A stretch of DNA of 64,000 nt from Salvator merianae (taxonomy: Eukaryota; Chordata; Lepidosauria; Squamata; Teiidae): NCBI GenBank assembly GCA_003586115.2, contig QVOM02000057.1, forward strand, positions 8,090,861 through 8,154,860, in the 5' to 3' direction. The notes under the pieces are model-generated. The model made no database searches. It was not told the origin of the DNA and saw only the letters and a program-made list of their open reading frames with translations. The position numbers were made by a program, and so were the translations under genes. Shown here piece by piece: positions 48,600-60,800 of the stretch. The stretch's first letter is position 1; the number at the start of each line of letters is the position of its first letter.

Positions 48600-49150
48600 G
48601 CAACTGATAATGCTCTGCTGTGATAGGTCTGCTGATGGCAGGGACGTCAGTGGTTTTTAAATGTTCCCTTGGGCTGGGGAGGGGGGGGAACCGCGAGTGT
48701 TTTGTATACTCTTCTCGCTGTCTTTTGTCTTTTTTGTTCCCCCTGCCGGGTCTCACGCTTGAGGCAACAGTCCTCCGCAAGGAGGAGGAGAGAGAAGGTG
48801 GTGGCGGCCTTGAACTGCAGCCCGGTGTGTGGTTAAAAAAAGCAACAACCTGCGCCGTGCTGATTGGAATGCTCCTTTTCAGCACGTCCCCCAAGCAAGC
48901 TCTGGCTCTTTCTCCCTCCTCCTCCTCCTCCTTCTCCAGGGGGCTGCCACTACCTCCTCCCTGCAGCAGGAAAGCGGGGCGGGCAGAGCAGAGAGAACTT
49001 CGTGGAGAGGAGGATGCGACAAAGAAGAAAGTGCAAATAAGCTCCTCTGCTCTCAGCGGCGCGCGGCTTCCATTTCCCCCGCCCCCGGCAGCCCAGGCAG
49101 CCAAGACTGCAGAGGTAGCTCCGTTCCTTCCTCCTAGAGATCTTGAGATC
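48600..49150. promoter_or_regulatory. Second GC-rich block, gene unknown
   Basis: A purine/pyrimidine-skewed, CpG-containing stretch with frames of about 180 codons open on both strands. These frames are low-complexity (runs of Glu, Ser, Pro or Leu from CTC/GAG repeats), so I do not call a protein. It may be a first exon or promoter of a plus-strand transcript leading away from the DNAJA-like gene. Confidence 0.4.
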
Positions 49151-50096
49151 CAACAGTAAAGAATACCTGTGCAGTGGTTGAGGAAAGAGAACTTGCAGGC
49201 TCTTTTTTGTCATAGCATCATGCTTATGGAACATTGTTACATCCAAATCTAAAATCTGCTACTACAACAATATCTCTTCAGAAGCCTTTTACCCCTTTCA
49301 AGAGTTGCAAAACAGTGGGTGTTTTTTTAAAAAAACACCCTTTATTTGTATATTCTGGGTGGATATATAAATAGGTTCATTTTTGTTCACTAACATTATG
49401 TAACATAATTTCTTGCAGCTAAAATTAAAAGCCTCTGAAGATGCTTGAGTACGGTACAGTCAAATGACCCAAGTTTTCATGAGCATATTACAGATACGTG
49501 CTGGCCACTGACATCCCTCAGGACAGAGGAAGTGGATCACGTTATCAAAGTTTTAAATCTGTGTACCTGAATTAAATTTAGTTCCACTTCAGCAGACATG
49601 CAGAGGCCTGTGGGGTTTTGTGATGATAATTTTGCAAGAATTTTGATCAATTTTAGAGGAAGTCAAAGTTTCCTGAAATAACATTAATCACTTCATGCTG
49701 TTTTCTTATTGAAGTAAAAAGTAGATTTTAAAAATGTATGTTAAAAGTGTGATATAAGAGTACCCACTTGGTCTGGATGAAGCACTTCCTTCAAAAACAC
49801 TTTATCCCAGAATACTACTACACAAAATATAAGAACAATAGAATAATGCAACAATAAAGTAAAAAGATTAATTGGAGTGTTAGTCATGCTATGAAGAATA
49901 TTAGAATTGTAAGACATAGTATAAATATAAAAGCATCACATAAACAATATTAGGTGTGATACAGAACTGAACTCTGATATATCAATGAAGTGTTGTAAAA
50001 GACTGAATACTATATTCAGTTTTATTTGTTCCTGCTTGTTAGTCTCTTATTAATTACTATTATGTTTTTGTTATTGTATTCTGCTTTTAGGGAAGA
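49151..50096. other. AT-rich intergenic sequence
   Basis: No gene is seen. It contains the 24-bp perfect palindrome listed separately. It is much more AT-rich than the adjoining GC-rich block. Confidence 0.5.
49317..49340. repeat. 24-bp perfect palindrome GGGTG-T7-A7-CACCC
   Basis: The two 12-base halves are exact reverse complements with no spacer. Flanks do not extend the symmetry. Confidence 0.95.
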
Positions 50097-50144
50097 AGGT
50101 TTGCATTTATATCCTGCCTTTCTTCAAAATTGCACAAGGTGGTG
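50097..50144 (-). mobile_element. Retroposon 3'-end-like sequence, host of the Tc1 insertion
   Basis: GCATTTATATCCTGCCTTTC resembles the CACTTATATCCCGCCTTTAT block at 30.6 kb, suggesting a short antisense retroposon end. The Tc1-like element begins directly after it. The family is not certain. Confidence 0.4.
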
Positions 50145-50146
50145 TA

Positions 50147-51614
50147 TAGTTATGGCCAAAAATTTTGAGACTAAAACCAATTTTGGTTTTCACAAAGTTT
50201 GCTGCTTCAGTGGTTGTATATCTTTGTGTCAGATGTTTCTATGGTATACTGAAGTACAGTTATAAGCATTTCATAACTGTTTTAATGTTTATCGACAAAT
50301 ACATCAAGTTTATGCAAAGACTCAATATTTACAGTGTTGACCCTTCTTTTTTGAGACTTCTGCAGTTTGCCCTGGCATGTTGGATATCATCTTCTGGGCC
50401 AAATCCTGACTGATGGCAATTCATTCTTGCCTAATCAGTGCTCAGAGTTTATCACAAGTTCTGTGTTTGTCCACTTGCTTTTTGAGGATTGACCACAGGT
50501 TCTCAATGGGATTGAGATCTGGGGAGTTTCCAGGTCATGGACCCAAAATTTCAAAGTTGTGTTCACCAAGCCACATAGTTATCACTTTTGCCTTGTGACA
50601 TGGTGCTCCATCATGCTGGAACAAGCATTGTTCATCATCAAATTACTCCTAGATCATTGGGAGAGTTGCTCTTGGAGGATAGCATTCATGGCAGTATTTT
50701 TAGGCAAAATTGTGAGTGAGCCCACTCCCTTAGATGAGAAGCAATCACACATATGAATGGTCTCGGGATGCTTTACTGTTGGCATGACACACGACTCATG
50801 GTAGCGCTCACCTTTTTTTTCCAGACAATCATTCTTCCAGATGTCCCAAACAGTCTGTCTGGGGCGTCATCAGAGAAAATAACTTTACCCCAGTCCTCTG
50901 CAGTCCAATCCCTGTACTTCCTGCAGCATGTCAGTCTGTCCTTGATGTTTTTCTTGGAGAGAAGTGGCTTCTTTGCTGCCCTTCTTGACATCTGGCCAGC
51001 CTCCAAAAGCCTTTGCCTCACCGTGCATGCAAATGCACTGATACCTGCCTGCTGCCATTCCTGAACAAGCTCTGTACTGGTGGTGACCCAATCCCGTAGC
51101 TGCATCCTCTTTAGGAGACTGCCCTGGCACTTGCTGGACTTTCTTGGGTGCCCTGATGCCTTCTTTACAGCAATTGAACCTCTCTCCTTGAAGTTGTCCT
51201 TGCCTGTGAAGCCCTTTTGATGCAAAGCAATAATGACTGCACCTGTTCCTTGGAGGTAACCATGGCTAACAGACGCAGGCAGTGATTCCAAGCACCATCC
51301 CCTTTTACAGCAACCTGACTGCTCTTATACATATCAGCTGCCTTGTCCTAATGCCTTCACCTGAGCTAATGGGAAGATCACTGAAATAATGTTAATAGGA
51401 GATTTTGTGGCAGGGCTGCAATGCAGTGGGAATGGGTTTTTTGTGATTAAGTTGATTTTAATGGCAAGGACTGACTCCGCAGTTAATTACAATTCATCTG
51501 ATCACTCTTCATAACAATCTACAGTTAACGCAGATTGCCACTATAAAAACTGAAGTGACAAACTTTGTTAAATCCAAAATTGGTGCCAGTCTCAAAAACT
51601 TTTAGCCATGACTG
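50147..51614 (-). mobile_element. Tc1-like DNA transposon, near full length, defective
   Basis: Terminal inverted repeats of about 65 bases match by eye: 50147-50210 (TAGTTATGGCCAAAAATTTT...) and the reverse complement of 51550-51614 (CAGTCATGGCTAAAAGTTTT...). The element is flanked by TA on both sides (50145-50146 and 51615-51616), the Tc1/mariner target duplication. Its ~1.47-kb length, ends and transposase resemble the Tc1 lineage found in teleosts, lampreys and frogs. The transposase reads on the minus strand and is broken. Confidence 0.95.
50480..51291 (-). pseudogene. Broken Tc1-like transposase (DD34E type)
   Basis: The minus strand from 51291 to 50773 gives a continuous product with a helix-turn-helix DNA-binding half (ALHQKGFTGKD, SGHPRKSSK, then TTSTELVQEWQQAG) and the catalytic region opening with KVIFSDDAP, which holds the first catalytic Asp. 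Past the frame break, codons for FQHDGAPCHKAK (second Asp, about 50590-50630) and SPDLNPIENLW (catalytic Glu, about 50490-50530) are still visible in other frames with stops between. About ten residues are missing in the N-terminal domain between GKD and NFKER, compared with what I recall of related elements. It cannot be active. Confidence 0.9.
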
Positions 51615-51616
51615 TA

Positions 51617-54600
51617 CATTGTGAGTAAGCTAAGGTGACACTGTAGTCAGTACCAACTGCACCTTCTGTGCTCTCTGGCAAATATTCTAAGTGATACCGT
51701 GGATTATAGGTATACTATATTTTAATTCTCTATTTTAATTCTCCAAGAGGGCCAGATAATCATACTAATCTTCAAGCCTCCTAATTTTAAAGTTAATTTT
51801 CATTTTTTTCTCATCACTGCTTGCCTCTCTTTCTTTCTCAGCATGCTGAACTGCTAGATTACAAACACATTTCTTTCATCCTGAGGTTGTCATTCTGTTT
51901 TTGCTTTGTTTTTCCTTTAGAAACATACAAAAGTGAGTGCCTAGATCTTGTTTATTAACAACAAAACTTGGAATTTGGGAAGTGGATCATGTATAAAATT
52001 ATATGCCCTTTTTCTTTTCTTTTTTAGATTATTTATGAGAAATTTCAGTCCAGAAACCGTTCTAATTCAATGGTAGCATCCATCTTATTTAGGATCAGCC
52101 AGGCTTGTCTGAATCTGTACTAGTTGCACAGGCCTTTTTAGAAAATGCGCAAGCCTCTGCGTCTTTCTCTCCCATTTTTTACACTGAAAATATTTGTCTT
52201 TTGTAGTGGTCGCTGAGACTTCAGCTGTGTACCATCTTAATTTGCCCAGAGACCACTTATGCATCTATATATGCTTTAAAGCTATAGCATATCCAAATTT
52301 GTGCAAATTTGTGTCACAGTCCTTGAAGTGCATAGCAACGCCTGTGACACAATTGAAGTAATGCAGACAGTAAACAGAGCAGGCTGACTCTGGAGGGCTG
52401 CAGTAACCAAAGAGGGGTCACAGGGAGGAAAAAGCAGTCTGCCTGTCGGGATTTGTGGAGGTCAAGTGACAAGGTAGAGCAAGATGGTGGCAGCTTGTCT
52501 CACTTCTGACAGACACCCTTGTTGCAAAGGAATGAGGGAAGAAGAAGAAGCAAGGACGTGGCAACTGAGGTTGGAGTGGGCAGGCATCAGGCAGGCAGCA
52601 GAGAATGAGCTTACCATTTTACAAAAAGCTTCAAGGGATGGGGATTACAGTCCAAGGTAAGGCTGGCTGGGACCTTTGAGTTCTAGGGTAACTGGATGCT
52701 TTTCAGTTGTGTGCAATGGCTGCCCTGCCGGTCTTCTTTCACAAGTGAGGTGAATATCCCAAGCTATTCTTCTTGGCCTGGAAGTGTCCTGAAAATCTCA
52801 AATTATGCAGAGACTTCAATATGATTCTTACTGACCTACTTTGTAACTGCCTTTCTGTGTAAAACCAAGGCCAAATCAATAATGCAGGGCACAAGTTGTA
52901 TTCAATTAAAATAATATCCCAAACTCCCCTTTACTGTGAGAATCTTTCCAGTCCTGTGAGTACGGTCTTTAAATGCCACTATCCTTTTTGCAACATGATT
53001 CAGTTTGCCCCCTCCCTTCAGGCAGTTGGAAGCTGCTTTAATTGTCTTTTGAGTTATACAGGCCAGTCCTTTGTTACTTTAAGGAAGGGGTGGGAAGATG
53101 CAAAGTGATGATGAAAGCAAAGCTTGTTCTGGCTTATAACCTCACCAGCTACTTGGTTGTCAGAATATGCAGATAGTTCTTCTAAATATATATGTAGATG
53201 GCATTTACAATCATTGCTTAACATCCCTTCTAACTCTTTTAGCTGTGAATAAGTACCTGGATGAGCAGATTTTGAGCTCTAGTTGTTCCATTTCAGTCAT
53301 GGTCTTGTTTTTATACCTCAGACACAAGGTGGCACCCGCCACCCTCTTCCTGAGATATAATCAGTTGCCAGTATTACTTTGCTCAGACAGCTGTGTCCAG
53401 TCTGCTGGGGTTCTTAAAGTAATTTGCGGGTTGATAAGGGGCAGTGACTGCTGGATCTAAAGGAGGGGATTAATCGCTTTCATCTTCAGTCTGTAGAAGG
53501 AAGAAAATGTGACTACAGCTCTCTGGATGCATATTGAAATCCTCTCATACAGAACACTAACAGAGGCAGTGGGGCTCAAAATCCTTGCTAATTACTGAAT
53601 CTTCTTGATCCATAAGAAAGGTAAATAAACTTGTTGCAGTAGTAGCAATAGCTTAACACTTCTCAGGAACCATATACTTGAGAAATGAGCTCCCAGATTA
53701 GACCAAAAACTTGTCTGATTTACACTGATTTCCCATAGAGCCCCCCCCCCAAGGGGTGTGAGCATAATAAATGTCCATGTACCCACTGAGCTTCCTAAAG
53801 AATGAGTTAAAAATACAACTTTTTTGAAAACAAATCTTTTTATTTTAGGCAGATTCCATCAGTGAGTGAAGGGAAAAAAGAACAGGAAAGTCTGTTAATA
53901 AATCACTGATAGCCTTTTCTTTTCTGTTCTCTTCCTCAGAATAATGACATTTGCAGACCCATTCAAAGAGACATTACTCAGAGCCTGTGGTCTGATGTCG
54001 TCCCATTATCTGCAAAGCAGGAGAGAGGGAGGGAGGAAGCCAAGAAGGGAGCTGGACATGGATGAAGGAGAAAAAGCTCTGGGTCTGCGTGGGTTTATTT
54101 AGATGGATTTTTTGCTTAAGTTTGATGTAGCTGCTGAAACTTAACCCTGAATTAAACATAAACTTGCCAAGCTAGGCAAGGCTGTCTACCTGAGATTTTC
54201 TTTTTTTTTTTAATTGATATATAAAATTACACTTAATAACTCATGATTTGACAATTAACATTTTAAACTACTGACTTCCTACTTCCCAGATTTCTTCTAT
54301 ATTTCATACCCATACCTGAGATTTTAGATGACAACCCAGCATTTACAACTGAGCATGTTTGCAATATAGATGGAAAGGAGACAGGGAGTCTCTTCATGAA
54401 GCACGCATCGAACATTTCTAACCACTTAGCTCTAAGACCACAACAGCTGCGCAAGGTCTGATCCTGGTAAAAAGATTCAAAAGAGGTGGCAGTGAAATCT
54501 CTTTTGTCCATCATGAGATGTGTTGTCCCCTCTTCTCTCCTGATTCCAATGCAAGTATTCTCCAGAAATAATAAAGTCTGTAGAGTAACCTGTTAGGTAG

Positions 54601-57600
54601 CTCTGGATGGAGAAAGCATGCCTGGCTAAGGATCGTGACAGCTGTAACCAGAAAAGGGCTGTGTGGCCTGGATGCATTTGCAGCTAGCATCTTTGCTTAA
54701 TTACAGCTGAGGCAAATTCGGGCCCAGAATTTTTAAGCCAAAACCTAGACTCTCTCATCCATTATCAGTGTATCCCCTTCACTTGGAGGCTTTCTAAAGA
54801 TGACCTCTGTACATATATGGAGAGCTTCTGTCTTCCTGATCAGGACATGGCAAGCAGGTGGGTCTGAGTCCCAGCAGCTTCCTGAAAGTTCTTCAGCATC
54901 TAGGTAGCACAGGAGCAACAAGCCAGCTGTTCTAGATCTCACTCTGCTTCTACCCAGCTTCAAAGGTCTCCCATTTCCTGACAGCTCCAACACTGTAACA
55001 CTATCCAACCAGGCAGTTGACAACCAGCTGGTGTGAAAATAGCTTGTCTTCTTGGTGGAAATGGCAATCTGGGATCCTCATTCAGATGCCTCTAAGAACA
55101 CTTCTGTCATCTGCGATACTTGAAAGGAGGTTGGCTAACTCGGCTCCACTGGGGTTAGCCAACTTTGGCTAGCCAGCTTGGGTCAGGCTAAGTACTTCAT
55201 CCTTTCTTCATAATAGGTGTGTAAATCCAAGGATCAGGTGAATGAGTGGAACCAGCCAAGCTTGTTGTGCCCAGGACAAACTTTTTAAAACAGATAAAGA
55301 ACTTCCAGCGAAGAAGTCCATGTCACATTATTTTTGTCTTGGGTGCAGGAAAGGATCCCTGGCGTAAAAGCAGGTTCCTCTCCAGGAACTTTAAGGGTGT
55401 TTGTTCTTAAATAAATAGCTCCCTTTGATGATGCAACCAGCGGCTCCAGGAGGATCTGTTGTGTAGCCAGGAGGTGTTGCCACCGCTCCCTGTGACTGGA
55501 GAGGGATGGTGACTATCTGAATAGAAGGAAAAAAGAGCCAGTGCATCAGGGGAAGGACAGGGTGGCTAAGATGCTGCTTCCTCTAAGAAATGTGGAGGAG
55601 TCAGTGCCACCTGTTGCCAAAACATTTCCTGTTTGCCTCCAAGCTGTTTGGTTTGCCTTCCCTTTTCACTTCTTGGGTAAACAAAGCAAGGCATTGTTCA
55701 CATTACCTAAACATCTCTATGAAACTTTTTCTGAAAAGTTACAGATGAGATTCCTCTTTCCTTAAAAAATCATAAATGAATTGAGTTTGAAATGCACAGG
55801 CTGCTAGTGGCATAATTCCAAGTATGTTCATTTGCCTACAGAAATCAGTCTTCCTTGTGTCAGATGCCTGCCCCTTGCCCTTCCCACCCTCGAGCCCCAC
55901 TGGGGCAGCTGCCATGTCTCACGATGGCTGAGCTCGCAAATGTTCCACAAGCCAGGGGCACCTGCTTTCTTGCAACCCTGTGTCTGATTTACTCCCCAGG
56001 GAGGCCTGTGTGGTACAGCTGAGCGGCCCAGCCCCTTTCAGAGAATCCAAGCATTCGAGGATGGGATTCCATTCCAGGCTAATCGTGGCTCTGTAGGGAG
56101 CCAGCTGCTCTCTGAGCCCTTGGAAGCTGCCCCCATCACCTTTCCAGTCGTACACGCTGACAGAAATAGAAGTTTGGGATACTGATGCGGCGAGTCGAGG
56201 GAGGACCACAGGGCACCAGAATATCTTTCCGAGACTTTTCGACCACCAGTTTTATCCTGATTGCGAGAATAAAAAACCATCAAGTTCAACAAAGTATAGC
56301 CTAGAGAAATGGGTCCATGGGATTAGTTTTCCTGGCTGGACTGGAATAGGCCTCATCTGGTTTCTGTTAAAGGCCATGCTCTGGGTTTTTAGTTGTTTTG
56401 GGGAAATTAGCTTTTGCCCAGGCATTTAGACCTTCTTAGGGATCGATTTTTTCGTTATGGTTTTAATAACGCTAAATTGACATAGAAAATGCAAATAAAG
56501 AGAAGGTAATCCTTGAAAATAATGGTGCATCTTTATTAGGACCCAGCAAAAAGATTGAAATCCAAAGAAATAGCAATAAACAATGTAATTTGTTAGAATC
56601 AGCTAGTTTCATAAGTAGGATAGGTAGTTTGGCATTTAGAAAAGAAAAAGAGAAAGGCTTGGCACCTAACTAAGTAAGGAAACCTAGTTAGTGAGTGTAA
56701 AAGGGGTAGAAAGGGGGGGAGAAAGAGAGAGGGAGAGTCTGGGAGAAGCTAGCAGTGGAGACTAGAGAAGGTTCCTAACACTAAAGGGATAAATCTTACC
56801 CATCTGTAGTCTCCTCCAGGTAAATCTTCATTACGCCAAAAAGGAAAATTTGGGGGGAAAGATGCATAGGTCTCTTGCAGGCAAAACGGGTGAAAATCAG
56901 AGAATGGGATGTGGGCGAGGCTCCACAACCCTTACTCCTTTAGAAACAAAAACAGCTCTTTTGCCAAAGGGCATAGAGAGAGATATGAATTCCTCTTTTA
57001 GTGAAATCAGCTCAAAAAGGAAAATAAAGGAAACTGCGAGCAAGCATTAGGATCAGGCAGCTTCTTAGAAAAATCTGTTCTATCTCCATTTCAGGAGGGG
57101 AGTAAAATCAGCTCTCAGCGAAGGTAAAAATGGCGCTGAGATGTTCTCTTCTTCCTCTGCTCCATGATGTCTCTTCTCCTGCTCTTCTCCTCAGCTCCTG
57201 CTAACTTCCTAATAGTAAAAACCTGAACTTTTTATATTCTTTTTCCCAAGTAGAAAAAGGAGCAAACTTCCTTTAGCTGAGCAAAGATGTGAGCTTTGTC
57301 ACGTAGACAGATAAACAGACAACTACACTGCTTGATGAGCTTAAATTGTGTTGTTTGCATTCTTAATGAGAAGTTCTCAAGGTGTAGGCTTGAACAATAG
57401 GACTAGTTGATGGCCAAATAGTTGCCCAACCTTTTGTTAACCATTAATGTGTAATTTCCTGAGCTGACTCTCAGCAGCCAGGTTATTCAAGAAATAAGCA
57501 GAGGAAAACAGGGTCCAAGATTCTGGTCAGATTCCCTGTATTTGAATCCTTATAGTTATAGTTATAACTATAATCCAGATCTGGATTATAGGCTTCTGTC

Positions 57601-57850
57601 AGAGTGTAGCTTTTGAACAAGGAGGTGGAAATCTGAGCCCACGAGCAGGAGCTCTTCCTGTGCCCCCTGCCCTCGTCCTCTGCCTTTCAGATGTTTTCTT
57701 CCTTTGCTACTTTTTCCTTTTAAAATCAGCTTTTACTGAGAGGCCACCATGTTTATGCTATGGAAATTGCTGTTTAGTAATGCCAAGGAGATATTTTATT
57801 TTAGTTCTTGACTTCATTATTATGTATTTGTGACTGAAATTCATCTGACT
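51617..57850. other. Long intergenic stretch, no gene recognised
   Basis: No conserved exon or full repeat is recognised. A T-run followed by AATTGATATATAAAATTACA at 54201-54240 may be an eroded retroposon tail. Purine-rich tracts occur near 56.70-56.75 kb. Adjacent palindromes occur at 57.56-57.59 kb (listed separately). Confidence 0.5.
57558..57590. repeat. Two overlapping perfect palindromes
   Basis: ATAGTTATAACTAT (57558-57571) and a 22-base palindrome centred on AGATCT (57569-57590) are each exactly self-complementary and share three bases. They could form small cruciforms. Confidence 0.95.
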
Positions 57851-57851
57851 G

Positions 57852-60800
57852 ATTTATTTATTTATTTATTATTTATTAATTGGACTTATATGCCGCCCCT
57901 CTCCGAAGACTCGGGGCGGCTTACAACATATAAAAGTGCAAAACAGTAATATTAACATAATCAGTCCAATTAAACAGTCAAATTAATTTCTAAAAAGTCC
58001 CAATCCTAATTCACATTCACAACTAACATTCACAACAACACAATCATACGACCAGCCGGAGCAGAGTGTCAAGCTCAGTGGCCCCAGGCCTGCTGGCACA
58101 GATGTTTTTTTAAAACCTTCCAGAAGGTCAGGAGAGTAGGGGCAGTACGGATCTCTGGGGGGAGCTGATTCCACAGGCTCGGAGCCGCCACAGAGAAGGC
58201 TCTTCCCCTAGGGCCCACCAGCCGACATTGTTTGGCTGACGGGACCTGGAGAAGGCCGACTCTGTGGCTCCTGACCGGTCGCTGGGATACATGAGGCAGG
58301 AGACGGTCCCGTAAGTAACCTGATCCTAAGCCATGTAGGGCTTTATAGGTAACAACCAACACTTTGAATTGGGTACGGAGACTAATCAGCAGCCAATGCA
58401 GCTCACGGAGTGATGGGGAGACACTGGCATATCTGGGTAGGCCAGTGATAGCTCGCACGGCTGCATTTTGGACTACCTGCAGTCTCCGGACACTCTTCAA
58501 AGGTAACCCCATGTAGAGAGCATTGCAGTAATCGATCCTCGAGGTGATGAGAGCGTGAGCAACTGTAAGGAGAGAGGCCCGGTCCAAATAAGGCCGCAAC
58601 TGATGGACCAACCGGACCTGGGCAAACGAGCCCCTTGCAACAGCTGACAGATGTTGTTCCAAGGCCAGCTGCGGATCAAGGAGGACACCCAAGTTGCGGA
58701 CCTTCTTCGAGGGGGTCAACAATTCCCCCCCCAGAGTGATGGACGGACAGATGGATGTGTCCTTGGGAGGCAACACCTACAGCCATTCCATCTTGTCAGG
58801 GTTGAGCTTAAGCCTGTTGGCACCCATCCAGAACCTGACAGCCTCCAGACACTGGCCCATTACCTCGACTGCCTCACTGAATTGGCACGGGGTGGAAATG
58901 TATAGCTGAGTGTCATCAGCGTACTGATGGTAACTCACCCCGTGTCGATGGATGATCTCACCCAGCGGTTTCATGTAAATGTTAAACAGCAGGGGGGAGA
59001 GGACAGACCCCTGAGGCACCCCACAGGTGAGGGGCCTGGGGTCTACCTCTGCCCCCCCACTAACACCGGCTGCAACCGACTGGATAGGTAGGAGGAGAGC
59101 CATCGTAAAACGGTGGCTCCCTTCCCCAATCTCTCCAGCTGGTGCAGAAGGATACCATGGTCGATGGTATCGAAAGCCGCAGAGAGGTCAAGAAGCACCA
59201 GGATAAAGGAGTGACCCCTATCCCGGGCCCGCCAGAGATCATCCATCAGTGCGACCAAAGCAGTCTCAGTGCTGTAGCCGGGCCTGATACCAGACTGCCA
59301 AGGGCCTAGATAATCGGCTTCGTCCAAGGACCGCTGGAGCTGGAGCGTCACCACCTTCTCAACAACCTTCCCTATAAAGGGAAGGTTGGAGACAAGACGA
59401 TAGTTGTTTAAAACAGCTCGGTCCAGGGAAGGCTTCTTGAGGAGGGGGCGCACAATTGCCTCCTTGTAGGGAGCCGGAAATGATCCCTCCCTCAAAGAAG
59501 CGTTGACAATCGCCTGGACCCAGCCCCGTGTCATCTCCCTGCTGGTCGAAACCAGCCAGGAGGGACACGGATCCAATAGACAGGTGGCGGAGCTCACAGC
59601 TCCCATGGCCTTGTCCACTTCATCAGGCGTCACAGGTTCAAACTCTCCCCATATAACCGGACAAAGACATGCCCCAGTCACCTCGACTGACTCGTTGTCA
59701 GTCGACACTGCTTCCCAGTCGGAGTCCAGATCTGCTCGAATCTGAGCGACTTTGTCTGAGAAAAACTTATTAAAATCCTCAGCACTACCCTGTACGGGTT
59801 CGTCTCCCCCTCCCATATTAAGGAGGGAGCGAGTCACCCTGAATAGGGCGGTTGGGCGAGATTCCGCAGACGCAATCTCTGTGGAAAAATACATCGATCT
59901 TGACACCTTGATCGCCACAAGATAAGTCTGAATATAAGAACTTAGCTGTGTTTGTTCAGATTCAGATTTACTGGCCCTCCAACGGCTCTCTAGACGTCTC
60001 TTCTGGTGTTTCGTCCCCCTGAGCTCCTCAGTGAACCAAGGAGATCTCCTAGAGAGGTCCACAGAGAGGTCGCATAGGTGCAATCCAGTCGAGGGCCCCC
60101 TTCGCGGCCATATTCCAGGCCATTGCCAGGGACTCCACCGAATTGTGTATAAGCGAGTCTGGTATTTCCCCCAGTGCCCTCTGAAAGCCCATTGGGTCCA
60201 TTAGGCGTCTGGGGCAGAACCATTTAATCAGTTCCGTCTCCCTGCGGGGAAGGATTGGCATCCTGAAGTCAAGCTGTAGCAGAAAATGGTCTGACCATGA
60301 CAAGGGCATAATGTCTAAGCCCCTTAAATTCAGATCATTGCTCAACTGTCCCGAGAGGAATACCATGTCGGGTGTGTGTCCCCCTTTGTGAGTCGGGTCC
60401 TGAATTACCTGGGTCAGGTCCATGGTTGCCATGGAAGCCATGAACTCCTGCGCCAACCCTAAGGATCCGGCGAGTGATGGTACATTAAACTCCCCCAAGA
60501 CTATAAGTCTGGGGGACTCGATCACCAACCCGGCCACCTCCTCGAGTAGCGCAGGCAGGGCAGGTGCCATGCAGCTGGGAGGCAGGTATGCGAGCAACAA
60601 GCCTACCTGAACCCCTAGGTCCAACTTTGCAAAGAGGAACTCACAACCCGTGATCTCGGGAGCAGCGAGCCTGTGCAGGCTAAGAGTCTTCCGGGCAATA
60701 ATTGCCACTCCTCCCCCCCTTCCCTGGGGTCACGGCTGATGCCACACCTGAAACCCGGCAGGGCAAATTTCTGAGAGGGGAACACCTCCCTCGGGGCCCA

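Noticed and set aside
48565..49104. Long minus-strand frame (about 180 codons) in the GC-rich block
   Set aside because: Low-complexity Glu/Ser/Pro runs from CTC/GAG tracts, equally long frame on the other strand, no domain motif or splice context.
54195..54310. T-run plus AT-rich sequence resembling an L1 or SINE tail
   Set aside because: No element body could be recognised, so family assignment would be a guess.
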